64,000 nucleotides of DNA from Dryocola boscaweniae. Lineage in GTDB: Bacteria; Pseudomonadota; Gammaproteobacteria; Enterobacterales; Enterobacteriaceae. Positions 22,518 through 32,882 of this stretch are shown here, one piece after another; position 1 is the first letter of the stretch, and each line of letters opens with the position of its first letter. Location: NCBI RefSeq assembly GCF_025215095.1, contig NZ_JALHAP010000080.1, forward strand, positions 284,520-348,519, given 5' to 3'. The translations under genes were made by a program, and so were the position numbers. A model generated the notes under the pieces. The model was not told the DNA's origin and searched no databases. It saw only the letters and a list, made by a program, of their open reading frames with translations.

Positions 22518-23533
22518 AGCAGACAGCAAAACGTGCCCTGCAGCTTAGTGCCTGGGCTTTAGCCTTTGGGGTTGTCGCCGCGCAGGCCGCCGATCGTATT
22601 GCCTTTATCCCGAAACTGGTGGGCGTGGGCTTCTTTACCAGCGGCGGCAACGGCGCCATGCAGGCGGGTAAAGATCTCGGCGTGCCGGTCACCTACGACG
22701 GGCCAACCGAGCCGAGCGTCTCCGGGCAGGTGCAGCTCATTAATAACTTCGTTAATCAGGGCTATAACGCGATTATCGTCTCAGCGGTTTCGCCAGACGG
22801 TCTGTGTCCGGCGCTGAAACGCGCCATGCAGCGCGGCGTAAAAGTGCTGACGTGGGATTCGGACACCAAGCCGGAATGCCGCAGTATTTATATCAACCAG
22901 GGCACGCCGCAGCAGCTCGGCGGCATGCTGGTGGATATGGCCGCAAAACAGGTGACTAAACCTGCCGCCAAAGTCGCGTTTTTCTACTCCAGCCCGACCG
23001 TGACGGATCAAAACCAGTGGGTGAAAGAGGCAAAAGCGAAGATCGCCAAAGATCATCCGCAGTGGGAAATCGTTACCACGCAGTTTGGCTATAACGATGC
23101 CACGAAATCTCTGCAAACCGCCGAGGGGATCTTAAAGGCCTATCCGGATCTGGATGCGATTATCGCGCCGGACGCCAACGCGCTGCCTGCGGCGGCACAG
23201 GCGGCTGAAAACCTCAAACGGACTGATGTCGCCATCGTTGGCTTCAGCACGCCGAACGTGATGCGTCCCTATGTGGAGCGCGGCACGGTGAAAGCCTTTG
23301 GCCTCTGGGACGTCGTGCAGCAGGGCGAAATTGCGGTAAACGTCGCAAATACGATGCTGAAAAAGGGCGATCTTAACGTCGGCGACAGCATTGATGTGGC
23401 TAAAATCGGCACGCTAAAAGTGGAGCCGAACAGCGTTCAGGGATACCAGTATGAAGCGAAAGGCAACGGCATCGTGCTGCTGCCGGAACGTGTGGTGTTC
23501 ACTAAAGAAAACATCGGTAAATACGACTTCTGA
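22514..23533 (+). CDS. lsrB: Periplasmic AI-2 binding protein LsrB
   Basis: A 339-residue periplasmic binding protein. Residues 1-25 form a signal peptide ending VVAAQA. The mature part begins [20 protein letters not shown], with the ligand-contact motifs known for LsrB ([34 protein letters not shown]). It binds the cyclic, hydrated (Salmonella-type) DPD form. It overlaps lsrD by four bases and precedes lsrF. Confidence 0.95.
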   Translation: MKQTAKRALQLSAWALAFGVVAAQAADRIAFIPKLVGVGFFTSGGNGAMQAGKDLGVPVTYDGPTEPSVSGQVQLINNFVNQGYNAIIVSAVSPDGLCPALKRAMQRGVKVLTWDSDTKPECRSIYINQGTPQQLGGMLVDMAAKQVTKPAAKVAFFYSSPTVTDQNQWVKEAKAKIAKDHPQWEIVTTQFGYNDATKSLQTAEGILKAYPDLDAIIAPDANALPAAAQAAENLKRTDVAIVGFSTPNVMRPYVERGTVKAFGLWDVVQQGEIAVNVANTMLKKGDLNVGDSIDVAKIGTLKVEPNSVQGYQYEAKGNGIVLLPERVVFTKENIGKYDF

Positions 23534-23544
23534 GGGAGGAAATA

Positions 23545-24435
23545 ATGGCAGATCTTGACGATATCAAAGAAGGTAAAGACTTTGGGTTTGGCCGCCCGCA
23601 GGAGAACAAAGCGTTTTACCTGAAGGGCAGCGGCGCGCTGGACTGGGGAATGCAGTCCCGGCTGGCGCGCATCTTCAACCCGGACACCGGCCGCACCGTG
23701 ATGCTGGCTTTCGATCATGGCTATTTTCAGGGGCCGACTACCGGCCTTGAACGTATTGATTTATCCATCGCGCCTTTGTTCGAAGAAACCGACGTGTTGA
23801 TGTGCACGCGCGGCATCCTGCGCAGCGTTGTTCCACCGGCAACCAATAAACCCGTCGTGCTGCGGGCATCGGGCGGTAACTCTATTCTGAGCGAGCTGTC
23901 GCGTGAAAGCGTGGCGGTGACGATGGAAGATGCGTTGCGCCTTAACACCTGCGCGGTGGCGGCGCAGATTTATATTGGCAGCGAGTACGAGCACCAGTCG
24001 ATTAATAACATCATCAAGCTCGTGGACGAAGGCACGCGCTACGGCATTCCAACGCTTGCCGTAACCGGTGTGGGCAAAGAGATGGCGCGTGATGCGCGCT
24101 ATTTTTCTCTGGCCTGCCGCATCGCCGCAGAAATCGGCGCGCAGTTTGTGAAAACCTATTTTGTAGAAGAGGGCTTCGAGAAAGTGGCCGCAAGCTGCCC
24201 GGTGCCGATTGTTATTGCCGGAGGGAAAAAACTGCCGGAACAGGAGGCGCTGGAGATGTGCTTCCGGGCTATCGATCAGGGTGCATCCGGCGTGGATATG
24301 GGACGCAATATCTTCCAGTCCGAGGCGCCGCTCGCCATGCTAAAAGCGGTGAAAAAAGTGGTGCATGAGAATATGTCCGCACGCGTTGCGTATCAGTTCT
24401 GGCTGGATGAAAAAAATCAGGGAGGCAGGGCATGA
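23545..24435 (+). CDS. lsrF: 3-hydroxy-5-phosphonooxypentane-2,4-dione thiolase LsrF
   Basis: A 296-residue class I aldolase-fold protein, family signatures [14 protein letters not shown] and [19 protein letters not shown]; conserved lysine in [10 protein letters not shown]. In the AI-2 catabolic route it cleaves phospho-HPD with coenzyme A, giving acetyl-CoA and dihydroxyacetone phosphate. It follows lsrB by 11 bp with GAGGGAGGA as ribosome site and overlaps lsrG. Confidence 0.94.
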   Translation: MADLDDIKEGKDFGFGRPQENKAFYLKGSGALDWGMQSRLARIFNPDTGRTVMLAFDHGYFQGPTTGLERIDLSIAPLFEETDVLMCTRGILRSVVPPATNKPVVLRASGGNSILSELSRESVAVTMEDALRLNTCAVAAQIYIGSEYEHQSINNIIKLVDEGTRYGIPTLAVTGVGKEMARDARYFSLACRIAAEIGAQFVKTYFVEEGFEKVAASCPVPIVIAGGKKLPEQEALEMCFRAIDQGASGVDMGRNIFQSEAPLAMLKAVKKVVHENMSARVAYQFWLDEKNQGGRA

Positions 24436-24731
24436 ATGTTACGCTGGTAGAAATTAATATTAAGCCTGAACGGGTTGACGAGTTTCTGGACGTGTTTCGC
24501 GCCAACCATGAAGGATCAATCAAAGAGCCGGGAAACCTGCGTTTCGACGTGCTGCAGGACCCGGAAGTCGCTACGCGCTTTTTTATCTATGAGGCTTATG
24601 AGAACGACGAAGCGGTGCTGGCGCACAAGAAAACGCCACACTATCTGGCCTGCGTTGAGAAGCTTGACGAGATGATGTCGCAGCCGCGTAAGAAACGGAG
24701 TTTTGTCGGGCTGTTGCCTCAATCTGAATGA
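24432..24731 (+). CDS. lsrG: (4S)-4-hydroxy-5-phosphonooxypentane-2,3-dione isomerase LsrG
   Basis: A 99-residue antibiotic-biosynthesis-monooxygenase (ABM) domain protein that isomerises phospho-AI-2 before LsrF acts, so it helps end the signal. Visible motifs are the N-terminal [20 protein letters not shown] and the central FYEAYEN-like stretch [15 protein letters not shown] with the conserved HYLACVEKL. Overlaps lsrF by four bases; last gene of the operon. Confidence 0.94.
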   Translation: MNVTLVEINIKPERVDEFLDVFRANHEGSIKEPGNLRFDVLQDPEVATRFFIYEAYENDEAVLAHKKTPHYLACVEKLDEMMSQPRKKRSFVGLLPQSE

Positions 24732-24744
24732 TTATAATCTCCAT

Positions 24745-24768
24745 GTGCCTCATATTAAACTGAGGCAC
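24745..24768 (+). terminator. Hairpin after lsrG
   Basis: GTGCCTCA (24745-24752) and TGAGGCAC (24761-24768) form a perfect 8-bp stem 13 bp after the lsrG stop. The T-content after it is modest (TTAGGTTTGATTGTTT), so termination is likely but may not be complete. Confidence 0.65.
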
Positions 24769-24783
24769 TTAGGTTTGATTGTT

Positions 24784-25755
24784 TCAATTTCTGATATCTT
24801 TGATTAAACGATCTATCATTGCGTCAGCTGTATAATTTTTTATAATACCTAAGTCGACTGGCTCGATATCTTTGGCAAGAAAACTACCGATATTTTCAAC
24901 TGAATCGGTCCCCCAAATAAAAATACGCTCCGGGCAGTAAAATATGTGATTTTTAATTTCTTTATTGTTGGTTATTAATTTTTTATTGAAAAACAATGCT
25001 TCCAACGCCCTCAGTGTCAAACCTGTCTGGCCATGTCTGTTTATCTCTATTAATATTTTCGCAGTCTGTACTTTTTTTATATTTTCGCAGTAAGATATCT
25101 TCTCGTTTTTACAAAAGTAAGGGGGTGTTATACTGTTGATTGTAGAAACAAGATGGAAGTCAGTTATATAGTTTAATGCTTTTAAGATGGCATGTATTTT
25201 TATGAGAATGTCAGCGCGATATTCCGTAAATTCACCTACATATAATGCCATATTTGCAATCGATCTTACCTGATGATTTTGCTTTAAATATTGTGCTGAT
25301 GTAAAGCTTAAAAACTGATGTAGAAAATTGATACCAAAACTGTGGCAATCATTCTCTTCGAAGCTATAAATTTTATCGAAGTAGGGTTTAACCTTTTCAA
25401 GATAATTTTCATTGGGCTGCAGTAATCTTTTATTTCTCATGTTATTATTGAGTTTTTCCAGGGTATCCCTACAAAGTAAAATTTTCTTACATGGTATTAG
25501 CTCTATTAACTCAACAATAGCCAGAGCGCTATAGGCGTTGCAGATAATAATATCATCACTTTTTATGCAGCCAAGCTTTACACGGTAATGCATCTTTAAA
25601 TGGATTTTTTTTAATATGTTTCCAGGTATTTTTTTATTCAAAGACTTAAATCGATAAAGTAAGCGTGAAATTTCATGAATATCATAGTCAGCAGCGAGAT
25701 TATTAATCATTAGCTTTCCATATTCAGCATTCCACTCAAGAAAAAAGATACGCAT
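24784..25755 (-). CDS. Glycosyltransferase-like protein, AT-rich, probably acquired
   Basis: A 323-residue protein, strongly AT-rich and full of Asn, Ile and Lys, unlike all neighbours. I recognise no named family member, but residues 236-264 contain LIEINR-HGQTGLTLRALEALFFNKKLITNN, a pattern shared by GT-B-type glycosyltransferase-like proteins of O-antigen and capsule loci where an acidic/polar residue and a Gly-Leu-Thr turn bind the sugar nucleotide. No signal peptide or TM segment. An AGGTGA ribosome site precedes the ATG. It stands alone between lsrG and patA, both convergent or parallel to it, far from any visible polysaccharide locus. Specific function unknown; might modify LPS core. 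Confidence 0.7.
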   Translation of the reverse strand: MRIFFLEWNAEYGKLMINNLAADYDIHEISRLLYRFKSLNKKIPGNILKKIHLKMHYRVKLGCIKSDDIIICNAYSALAIVELIELIPCKKILLCRDTLEKLNNNMRNKRLLQPNENYLEKVKPYFDKIYSFEENDCHSFGINFLHQFLSFTSAQYLKQNHQVRSIANMALYVGEFTEYRADILIKIHAILKALNYITDFHLVSTINSITPPYFCKNEKISYCENIKKVQTAKILIEINRHGQTGLTLRALEALFFNKKLITNNKEIKNHIFYCPERIFIWGTDSVENIGSFLAKDIEPVDLGIIKNYTADAMIDRLIKDIRN

Positions 25756-25810
25756 TAAACATTCACCTCACTTAAACAGGAGGTAATTATACATATTCCT
25801 TATGAAAATA

Positions 25811-25839
25811 CAGGTCACATCATCATTTTATGTGACCTG
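25811..25839 (-). terminator. Terminator after patA
   Basis: CAGGTCACAT (25811-25820) pairs perfectly with ATGTGACCTG (25830-25839), 12 bp beyond the patA stop, followed on the minus strand by TATTTTCA. Confidence 0.8.
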
Positions 25840-25851
25840 CAGTGATGGCCG

Positions 25852-27327
<1,476 letters not shown>

Positions 27328-27456
27328 TCAGCGGTGAAATCAGGATAAACGACCTGGCGAAACGTAAGGTGCGCAATAATTAATCACATCCAGAAAGGTT
27401 TTGCGTAATTTAATGCTGAGCTTCCGGCACCGGAAAAGGCGCCAGAGGAGGGAGTT

Positions 27457-27471
27457 GCACTAAAATTGTGC
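27457..27471. promoter_or_regulatory. Candidate NtrC enhancer site upstream of patA
   Basis: GCAC, seven bases, GTGC is the NtrC dyad layout (as in glnA GCAC-N7-GTGC). It lies about 140-150 bp upstream of the sigma-54 promoter, a normal enhancer distance, between patA and the end of the ABC operon. Confidence 0.65.
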
Positions 27472-27496
27472 GAAATGCTCTATAGTCGTGCGAATT

Positions 27497-28219
27497 TTAT
27501 GCCGCAACCATTCGGTGCTCGCCACGGATCAGAGCTGCGCGATCGTACTCATGCTGAATGCTGCCGCCGGACATGTAAGCCGCGCGATCGGACATATGCG
27601 CTATCACGTCCGCATCGTGGCTGACCAGCAGATAAGTCATGCCGAACTGCTGTTTAAGGCGATTAAGAAGATTGAGTATTTCAGCCTGTACGGACATATC
27701 CAGCGCCGATGTGGGTTCATCCAGCAGCAGGATTTTTGGCCGCAGCAGCAACGCGCGAGCAATGGCGACGCGCTGGCGCTGGCCGCCGGAGAGCTGGTGC
27801 GGGTAACGTTTTGCCGCATCAGTCGGTAATCCAACCTGAACAAGCGCCTCTTCAACGCGAGTGGCAATTTGTGTTTCCCGGTGAATATTCAGCGGTTCCG
27901 CCAGCGTGCGATAAAGAGTGTGGTTGGGATGCAACGACGCGTAAGGATCCTGAAACACCATCTGCACGTTACGACGTAAATCCCCCTGAAAACGCACGCC
28001 GGGTTTAATGGCGCTGCCCAGAAGATTCACTCCGCCTTGCCATTCACGCTGCAATCCGGCGAGGACACGCAAAATAGTGGATTTGCCGCAGCCGGACGCG
28101 CCAATCAGGCTGAACGTCTCGCCTTCGTTAATGGCAAAGCTCGCGTTGCTGACCGCCGTTTTGACCTGACCTTTCGCGGCAAACCGTACGCAAAGATTTT
28201 TTACCTCAACGATTGCCAT
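27497..28219 (-). CDS. Opp/Dpp-type ABC transporter ATPase (DppF-like)
   Basis: A 240-residue ATP-binding subunit: Walker A LIGASGCGKST, signature LSGGQRQRVAIARALL, Walker B ILLLDEPTSALD and a switch histidine in LLVSHD. ATG 28217-28219 chosen because AAGGAGAAACCC precedes it; longer in-frame starts lie inside the upstream gene. Last gene of the five-gene operon, overlapping the previous one by 14 bp. It lacks much of the C-terminal oligopeptide/dipeptide extension. Energises import together with the 28206-29042 ATPase. Confidence 0.88.
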   Translation of the reverse strand: MAIVEVKNLCVRFAAKGQVKTAVSNASFAINEGETFSLIGASGCGKSTILRVLAGLQREWQGGVNLLGSAIKPGVRFQGDLRRNVQMVFQDPYASLHPNHTLYRTLAEPLNIHRETQIATRVEEALVQVGLPTDAAKRYPHQLSGGQRQRVAIARALLLRPKILLLDEPTSALDMSVQAEILNLLNRLKQQFGMTYLLVSHDADVIAHMSDRAAYMSGGSIQHEYDRAALIRGEHRMVAA

Positions 28220-29042
28220 GGGTTTCTCCTTGCAGGTTCTGAGTGCGATCAAGCGTTGGCAGCATTGTGCCGTATGTGGCGGCATGTGGACGGCAGGTCC
28301 ACAGCGTGCGGGTGTACGGATGGGCTGCGGTGGACAGGGCGTTTGCAGGCATTTCGTCGACTTTTTGCCCCTGGTACATCACCAGCACGCGCTGACAATG
28401 TTCTGCTACCAGCGGTAGATCGTGACTAATCAACAGCATCGCCATCTGGCGTTGTTCGCACTGCTCCACCAGCAACTCAAGGATCTGGTTGCGCAGAATC
28501 GCATCCAGCGCCGAGGTGGGTTCATCCGCAATCAGCACTTTGGGATTGTTAACCAGCGCGATGGCGATCATTACGCGCTGCCCCATGCCGCCAGAGAGTT
28601 CTGCCGGGTAGCGGGCCTGCACGTTATCCTGTAAGCCTACGGCGTTAATTACTTCGCGAATCCTTTCCCGGCGCTGGCCGGAAGAGAGATTTTGATGCAG
28701 ACGTATAGCCTCATCAATTTGCAGGGCGACGTTTTTCACCGGATTTAACGCGTAGCGCGGGTCCTGTAAAACCATTGCGACGTCATTGCCGCGCAGCTTT
28801 TGCCAGTCCCGGTTTTTCATCCTCAGCAAATCGTTGCCCAGAGCGTTAAGCCGTCCGGCGCTGACTTTGCCCGGCTTTCGCACCAGCCCCATCAGCGCAC
28901 GCGCCGTCATAGATTTACCCGAGCCGGATTCGCCCACCAGGGCCAGGCGTTCGTTGCCAAGCGTAAACGACAGGTCGTTTACCACGCGCGCGCCGGGATA
29001 ATCGATATTCAAGTTGCGGACTTCAATGCGCTTCTCAGTCAT
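28206..29042 (-). CDS. Opp/Dpp-type ABC transporter ATPase (DppD-like)
   Basis: A 278-residue ATPase with Walker A LVGESGSGKSMTARALMG, signature LSGGMGQRVMIAIAL, Walker B VLIADEPTSALDA and a C-terminal oligopeptide-transporter region (HPYTRTLWTC) that lacks the cysteine cluster of iron-sulfur-binding DppD/OppD members. It overlaps the permease gene by eight bases. Pairs with the ATPase at 27497. Confidence 0.88.
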   Translation of the reverse strand: MTEKRIEVRNLNIDYPGARVVNDLSFTLGNERLALVGESGSGKSMTARALMGLVRKPGKVSAGRLNALGNDLLRMKNRDWQKLRGNDVAMVLQDPRYALNPVKNVALQIDEAIRLHQNLSSGQRRERIREVINAVGLQDNVQARYPAELSGGMGQRVMIAIALVNNPKVLIADEPTSALDAILRNQILELLVEQCEQRQMAMLLISHDLPLVAEHCQRVLVMYQGQKVDEMPANALSTAAHPYTRTLWTCRPHAATYGTMLPTLDRTQNLQGETHGNR

Positions 29043-29868
29043 GGCCTGGCTCCAGCACGTCGCGTAATCCATCGCCCAGCAGGTTAAACGCCAGGCTTGC
29101 TATCAGAATGGCAGTGCCGGGAACTGCCGCAATCCACCACCGATCGAAAATGACCTGCATGCCGTCGGCTATCATCGCTCCCCATTCCGCCATTGGCGGC
29201 CTTGCGCCGAGCCCCAGGAATCCTAGCCCGGCAGCGGCAAGAATAATGCCCGCCAGATCGAGCGCCAGGCGCACAATTGCCGAGGGTAAGCACAGCGGGA
29301 GAATATGTCCGGCAAGCAAACGCAGACCGCGAATGCCCATCATTTCCGCCGCAGCAAGATAGTCGCTGTGCCGCAGGCGTTGAATTTCGCTGCGGGCCTG
29401 GCGCGCGTAAGCCGGCCAGGTTGTCAGCGCCAGCGCCAGCGCGCCATTCACCAGTCCAGGCCCGAGCATCGCGACAAAAGCGAACGCCAGAATCAGACGC
29501 GGCATCGACATAACCACGTCGGTAAAACGCATCAGTACACGCTCCAGCCAGCCGCCGTAATATCCGGAAAGAATGCCGATCAGCAGCCCAACCGGCAAAG
29601 TTATCACCGTCACCAGCAGGACCAGGCCGAGCGCGGGGCGCGAGCCGTAGAGCAGGCGCGACAGCAAATCGCGGCCATAGCTGTCGGTTCCGAGCCAGTG
29701 CTGCGTGTTTGGCGATTGCAGACGAGCGGCAGCATCCTGCCAGTTAGGATCAAACGGAGCGAGTAGCGGGGCGAACAGGGCAATCAATACCAGCAATGTG
29801 ATAATGACCAGCCCACAAACTGCCGCAGGCGAGCGCAGCATACGGCGCAAAAAGAGATAAGACGGCAT
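29035..29868 (-). CDS. Opp/Dpp-type ABC permease (DppC-like)
   Basis: A 277-residue permease with six expected TM segments. Family marks are the N-terminal HWLGTDSYGRDLLSRLLYGSR and the cytoplasmic EAA loop (EMMGIRGLRLLAGHILPLCLP). The ATG overlaps the preceding stop (ATGA), so translation is coupled. Confidence 0.88.
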   Translation of the reverse strand: MPSYLFLRRMLRSPAAVCGLVIITLLVLIALFAPLLAPFDPNWQDAAARLQSPNTQHWLGTDSYGRDLLSRLLYGSRPALGLVLLVTVITLPVGLLIGILSGYYGGWLERVLMRFTDVVMSMPRLILAFAFVAMLGPGLVNGALALALTTWPAYARQARSEIQRLRHSDYLAAAEMMGIRGLRLLAGHILPLCLPSAIVRLALDLAGIILAAAGLGFLGLGARPPMAEWGAMIADGMQVIFDRWWIAAVPGTAILIASLAFNLLGDGLRDVLEPGHD

Positions 29869-30917
29869 CAGCGCACCCTCGGATCGGTGACACGCACCAG
29901 CACGTCAGTCAGATTGTTGATGATGACAAACGACATGCCAATGACCAGCGTGCCGCCCATAATCGCGGTGGTATCTCCGGCAAAAAGCGCAGTCGTTAAA
30001 TAGCGCCCGATACCCGGCCAGGAAAAGACGGTTTCCGTGAGTACCGCGCCTTCCAGCATGGAGGTATAAGCCAGAGCAATAACCGTAAACAGCGTGCCGC
30101 GAATATTGGGTAGCACGTGCCGTACCAGAATGGTCATATCACCCGCCCCTTTGGCCCGGGCGAGGGTAATATACTCTTTGTTCATCTCGCTCAGACAGGC
30201 GGTGCGCGTCAGACGCGTAATGCCGGCGAGCGAATAATAGGCCAGCAGCAGAACCGGAAGAACGAGATGGTTGATGGCGTTGAAGAACGCGTCGCGGTCG
30301 CCGGAAAGCCAGGTATCAATCAGCACAAAGCCGGTTTTGGCTTCCACGCTGTATTGATAAATATCGTCGAGCCGCCCGGGCCCGGCGCTCCATTGCAGAC
30401 GCGCGTAGAACAGCGCCAGCATGAGCAGGCCAAGCCAGAAGATCGGCACAGAGTTGCCGAGCAGGGTAAATGTGCGCACCGCCAGATCCCAGGGAGAACC
30501 AGCGAATCGCGCGCAGAGCACGCCAAAAATTACGCCCAGCACGCTGCCGATGATCAACGCAAGAGTAGCCAGTTCAAGCGTGGCGGGAAAAGTTGAGAGC
30601 AGGTCCTGCAGTACAGGCTGCCCGGTGGCGCTGGCGGTGCCTAAATCGCCATGAGCAAGGTTAGTCAGATAGTGCCAGAACTGCACGGGCAGGGGTCTGT
30701 CCAATCCTAGCTGGTGACGCACCTGGTCGTACGTGGCCTGGCTTGCGTGATCGCCAACGATTTGCAGCACACGATCGACCGGCGAAAGCGCCGAAAGAGC
30801 AAAGGTGATAAGCAGCAGGCCGACGAGCGTAAGGGCCAGAGTAAACAAGCCCTGCAATAAGGTCATCAGCGGACGACGTAAGCGGCCCGTGGCCTGAGTG
30901 GTGGAGATATCGGACAT
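29868..30917 (-). CDS. Opp/Dpp-type ABC permease (DppB-like)
   Basis: A 349-residue permease with an N-terminal TM, the periplasmic segment typical of DppB (LGLDRPLPVQFWHYLTNLAHGDLG) and the EAA loop around TLARAKGAGDMTILVRHVLPNI. The first usable ATG is at 30915-30917. It is separated from the binding protein gene by a 200-bp REP cluster, which would lower expression of the membrane part relative to the binding protein. Confidence 0.88.
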   Translation of the reverse strand: MSDISTTQATGRLRRPLMTLLQGLFTLALTLVGLLLITFALSALSPVDRVLQIVGDHASQATYDQVRHQLGLDRPLPVQFWHYLTNLAHGDLGTASATGQPVLQDLLSTFPATLELATLALIIGSVLGVIFGVLCARFAGSPWDLAVRTFTLLGNSVPIFWLGLLMLALFYARLQWSAGPGRLDDIYQYSVEAKTGFVLIDTWLSGDRDAFFNAINHLVLPVLLLAYYSLAGITRLTRTACLSEMNKEYITLARAKGAGDMTILVRHVLPNIRGTLFTVIALAYTSMLEGAVLTETVFSWPGIGRYLTTALFAGDTTAIMGGTLVIGMSFVIINNLTDVLVRVTDPRVR

Positions 30918-30952
30918 CAATAACTCTTATACGATACGGTGATGAGGCGTTT

Positions 30953-31059
30953 TGTCGGATGGCGCCTGGCTTATCCGACCTACAGGTCGTAGGGTGATGG
31001 CGCTTGCGCGTATCCCATCTACAGGTCGTAGGGTGGATAAGCGTAAGCGCCATCCACCG
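30953..31059. repeat. Cluster of three REP units
   Basis: Three REP-type palindromes in a row between the binding protein and permease genes. A 17-bp block CTACAGGTCGTAGGGTG occurs twice, at 30980-30996 and 31019-31035, so part of the cluster arose by tandem duplication. Confidence 0.8.
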
Positions 31060-31123
31060 CACTATTATCAGGCGGGAAGCTTTTAGCTCTTCCGCTTACC
31101 CGCCCTAAGCTATACGCGTGGGA

Positions 31124-32692
31124 TCACTTGCTTACGCGATCGTAATACACCATATCCGCATTCAGCCCCTGCTGGTAGCCCTTCACATTTTCACGGACCA
31201 CTATTTGAGTTTTACCTTGATCGACAAACACATACGGAGAGCTGCGCTGCAGCTCTTCCTGGATTTTCTTATACAGATCCAGGCGCTTAGCCGGATCGGC
31301 CTGGGCTACGGCTGCCAGCGTTTGCTTGTTTAATTCCGGGATCTGCCAGCCGTTCAGGCCTGCAACGGTGCTGCCCTTGCCGTCGTTAAAGGCAAAGGCG
31401 CTGGCGTTGGAGTGAGCGTCAAAATAGTCCGGGATCCACAGGCGGATCGCGGCCTGATGCTGTTTAGCACGAACGCGCGCATAAACCTGGCTGCCCGCGG
31501 CCGGCAGCAGATCGAGTTTCACGCCGCCCTGAGCGAAGCTCGCCTGCATGGACTGGGCAATGGTGATAAACGGCGGTTTGTTTTCCACATCAAGCGTGAA
31601 ATGCGCGTCTTTAATGCCCGCTTTGGCGAGGATTTCTTTCGCTTTCGCCGGATCGAATTTGAACGGATTGTTATCGAGCGCACCGGCAAAACCGACCGGC
31701 AGGAAGCTCTGATGCACGAAATACTGGCCTTTTAACAGGTCTCTGGTAATGCCTTCGTAATCCACCAGATAACGCGCCGCTTCCCACAGGGCCGGGTTTT
31801 TCAGCAGCGGATTGGCGTTGTTACCAACGTTGAACACCATATAGTTTTGCTCGGCGGAAGGAATGCTAAGCACTTTAACGCCGGGCTTGCCTTCCAGCGC
31901 GCTGGTCTGATCCGCGCCCAGGTCACGGGCGATATCCGCGTCGCCTTGCTGAATCAGCAAGCGGCGAGCCGCAGGATCGGGCACGTTTTTAATAATGATG
32001 TTTTTAACTTTTGGCGCATCGCCCGGCGATGTTGGGTTGGCGTCCAGCACGATGGCCTGATGCGGCTGGTAAACGCGCATTTTGAACGGACCGCTGCCTG
32101 CTGAGTGCATTTTCAGCCACTCGTTGCCAAAATCTCCGGCTTTGGCGTTTGGCGCCACGGCTTTTTCATCGACGATGGAAGCAATCGGCGTGGAGAGAAT
32201 GTTCAGCGCAACTGCCGGGCTGACGTCCGCCGTCCAGTGCAGCTCCAGCGTGTGGTCATCCACTTTTTTCAACTGGCCTGCAATGTTGTCCGGCTGCCAG
32301 CCAAGCACGTTAAGAATAAAAGCTGGAGATTTGTTCAGCGTTACCGCGCGCGTATAAGAGAAGATCACATCTTCCGGGCGCAGCGGGTTGCCGGAGGCGA
32401 ATTTGGCATCCGGCCGCAATTTGATCGTTAGTTTTTTATTGGCGGCATCACCCTGCCAGCTTTCTGCCAGCACCGGCACAACCTTTGCCGGGTCTTCACG
32501 GTCGGCCTGCACCAGGCGCTGGTAAAGGCTCGGCACGGTTTGAATACTGGAAAGTTCATTAGCTTCAGCCGGATCGAGGCTGACGATATCGTCCAGCCCC
32601 TGGGCAACAACTAAAGTATTTGGCGGTGTAGCGGCAAAGCTGCTCGCGGATAAGGTAGCCAGCAACAGTAACGGCAGAACTTTTCTTTGCAT
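31124..32692 (-). CDS. Periplasmic substrate-binding protein, family 5 (peptide/nickel class)
   Basis: A 522-residue solute-binding protein. Residues 1-20 (MQRKVLPLLLLATLSASSFA) form a signal peptide. The mature part shows the family 5 pattern: LDPAEANELSSIQTVPSLYQ, LAESW, KLTIKLRPDAKFASGNPL, and SGPFKMRVY. The start is the ATG at 32690-32692, with AGGGTG before it; an in-frame reading to 33019 extends into antisense proP and is not real. Substrate cannot be told from sequence; oligopeptides or a related small molecule are likely. Confidence 0.9.
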   Translation of the reverse strand: MQRKVLPLLLLATLSASSFAATPPNTLVVAQGLDDIVSLDPAEANELSSIQTVPSLYQRLVQADREDPAKVVPVLAESWQGDAANKKLTIKLRPDAKFASGNPLRPEDVIFSYTRAVTLNKSPAFILNVLGWQPDNIAGQLKKVDDHTLELHWTADVSPAVALNILSTPIASIVDEKAVAPNAKAGDFGNEWLKMHSAGSGPFKMRVYQPHQAIVLDANPTSPGDAPKVKNIIIKNVPDPAARRLLIQQGDADIARDLGADQTSALEGKPGVKVLSIPSAEQNYMVFNVGNNANPLLKNPALWEAARYLVDYEGITRDLLKGQYFVHQSFLPVGFAGALDNNPFKFDPAKAKEILAKAGIKDAHFTLDVENKPPFITIAQSMQASFAQGGVKLDLLPAAGSQVYARVRAKQHQAAIRLWIPDYFDAHSNASAFAFNDGKGSTVAGLNGWQIPELNKQTLAAVAQADPAKRLDLYKKIQEELQRSSPYVFVDQGKTQIVVRENVKGYQQGLNADMVYYDRVSK

Positions 32693-32842
32693 GATGCACC
32701 CTGCATAAAAGGAAGAATTATTATGGATTGTTATTTTTGACCTGATTACGTTAGGTGACTCGGGGCTATTCACAAAGTCCAAAAATGCCTTTGCATATAA
32801 ATATACGATATATCCAATAACCTTCTGGAATGCGGAAACAAA

Positions 32843-32866
32843 AACGCCGGGCGATGGCCCGGCGTT
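32843..32866 (-). terminator. Intrinsic terminator of proP
   Basis: AACGCCGGGC, loop GATG, GCCCGGCGTT: a perfect 10-bp stem, followed on the minus strand by TTTTTG, 16 bp after the proP stop. Confidence 0.93.
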
Positions 32867-32882
32867 CATAGCGCTCACGAAA

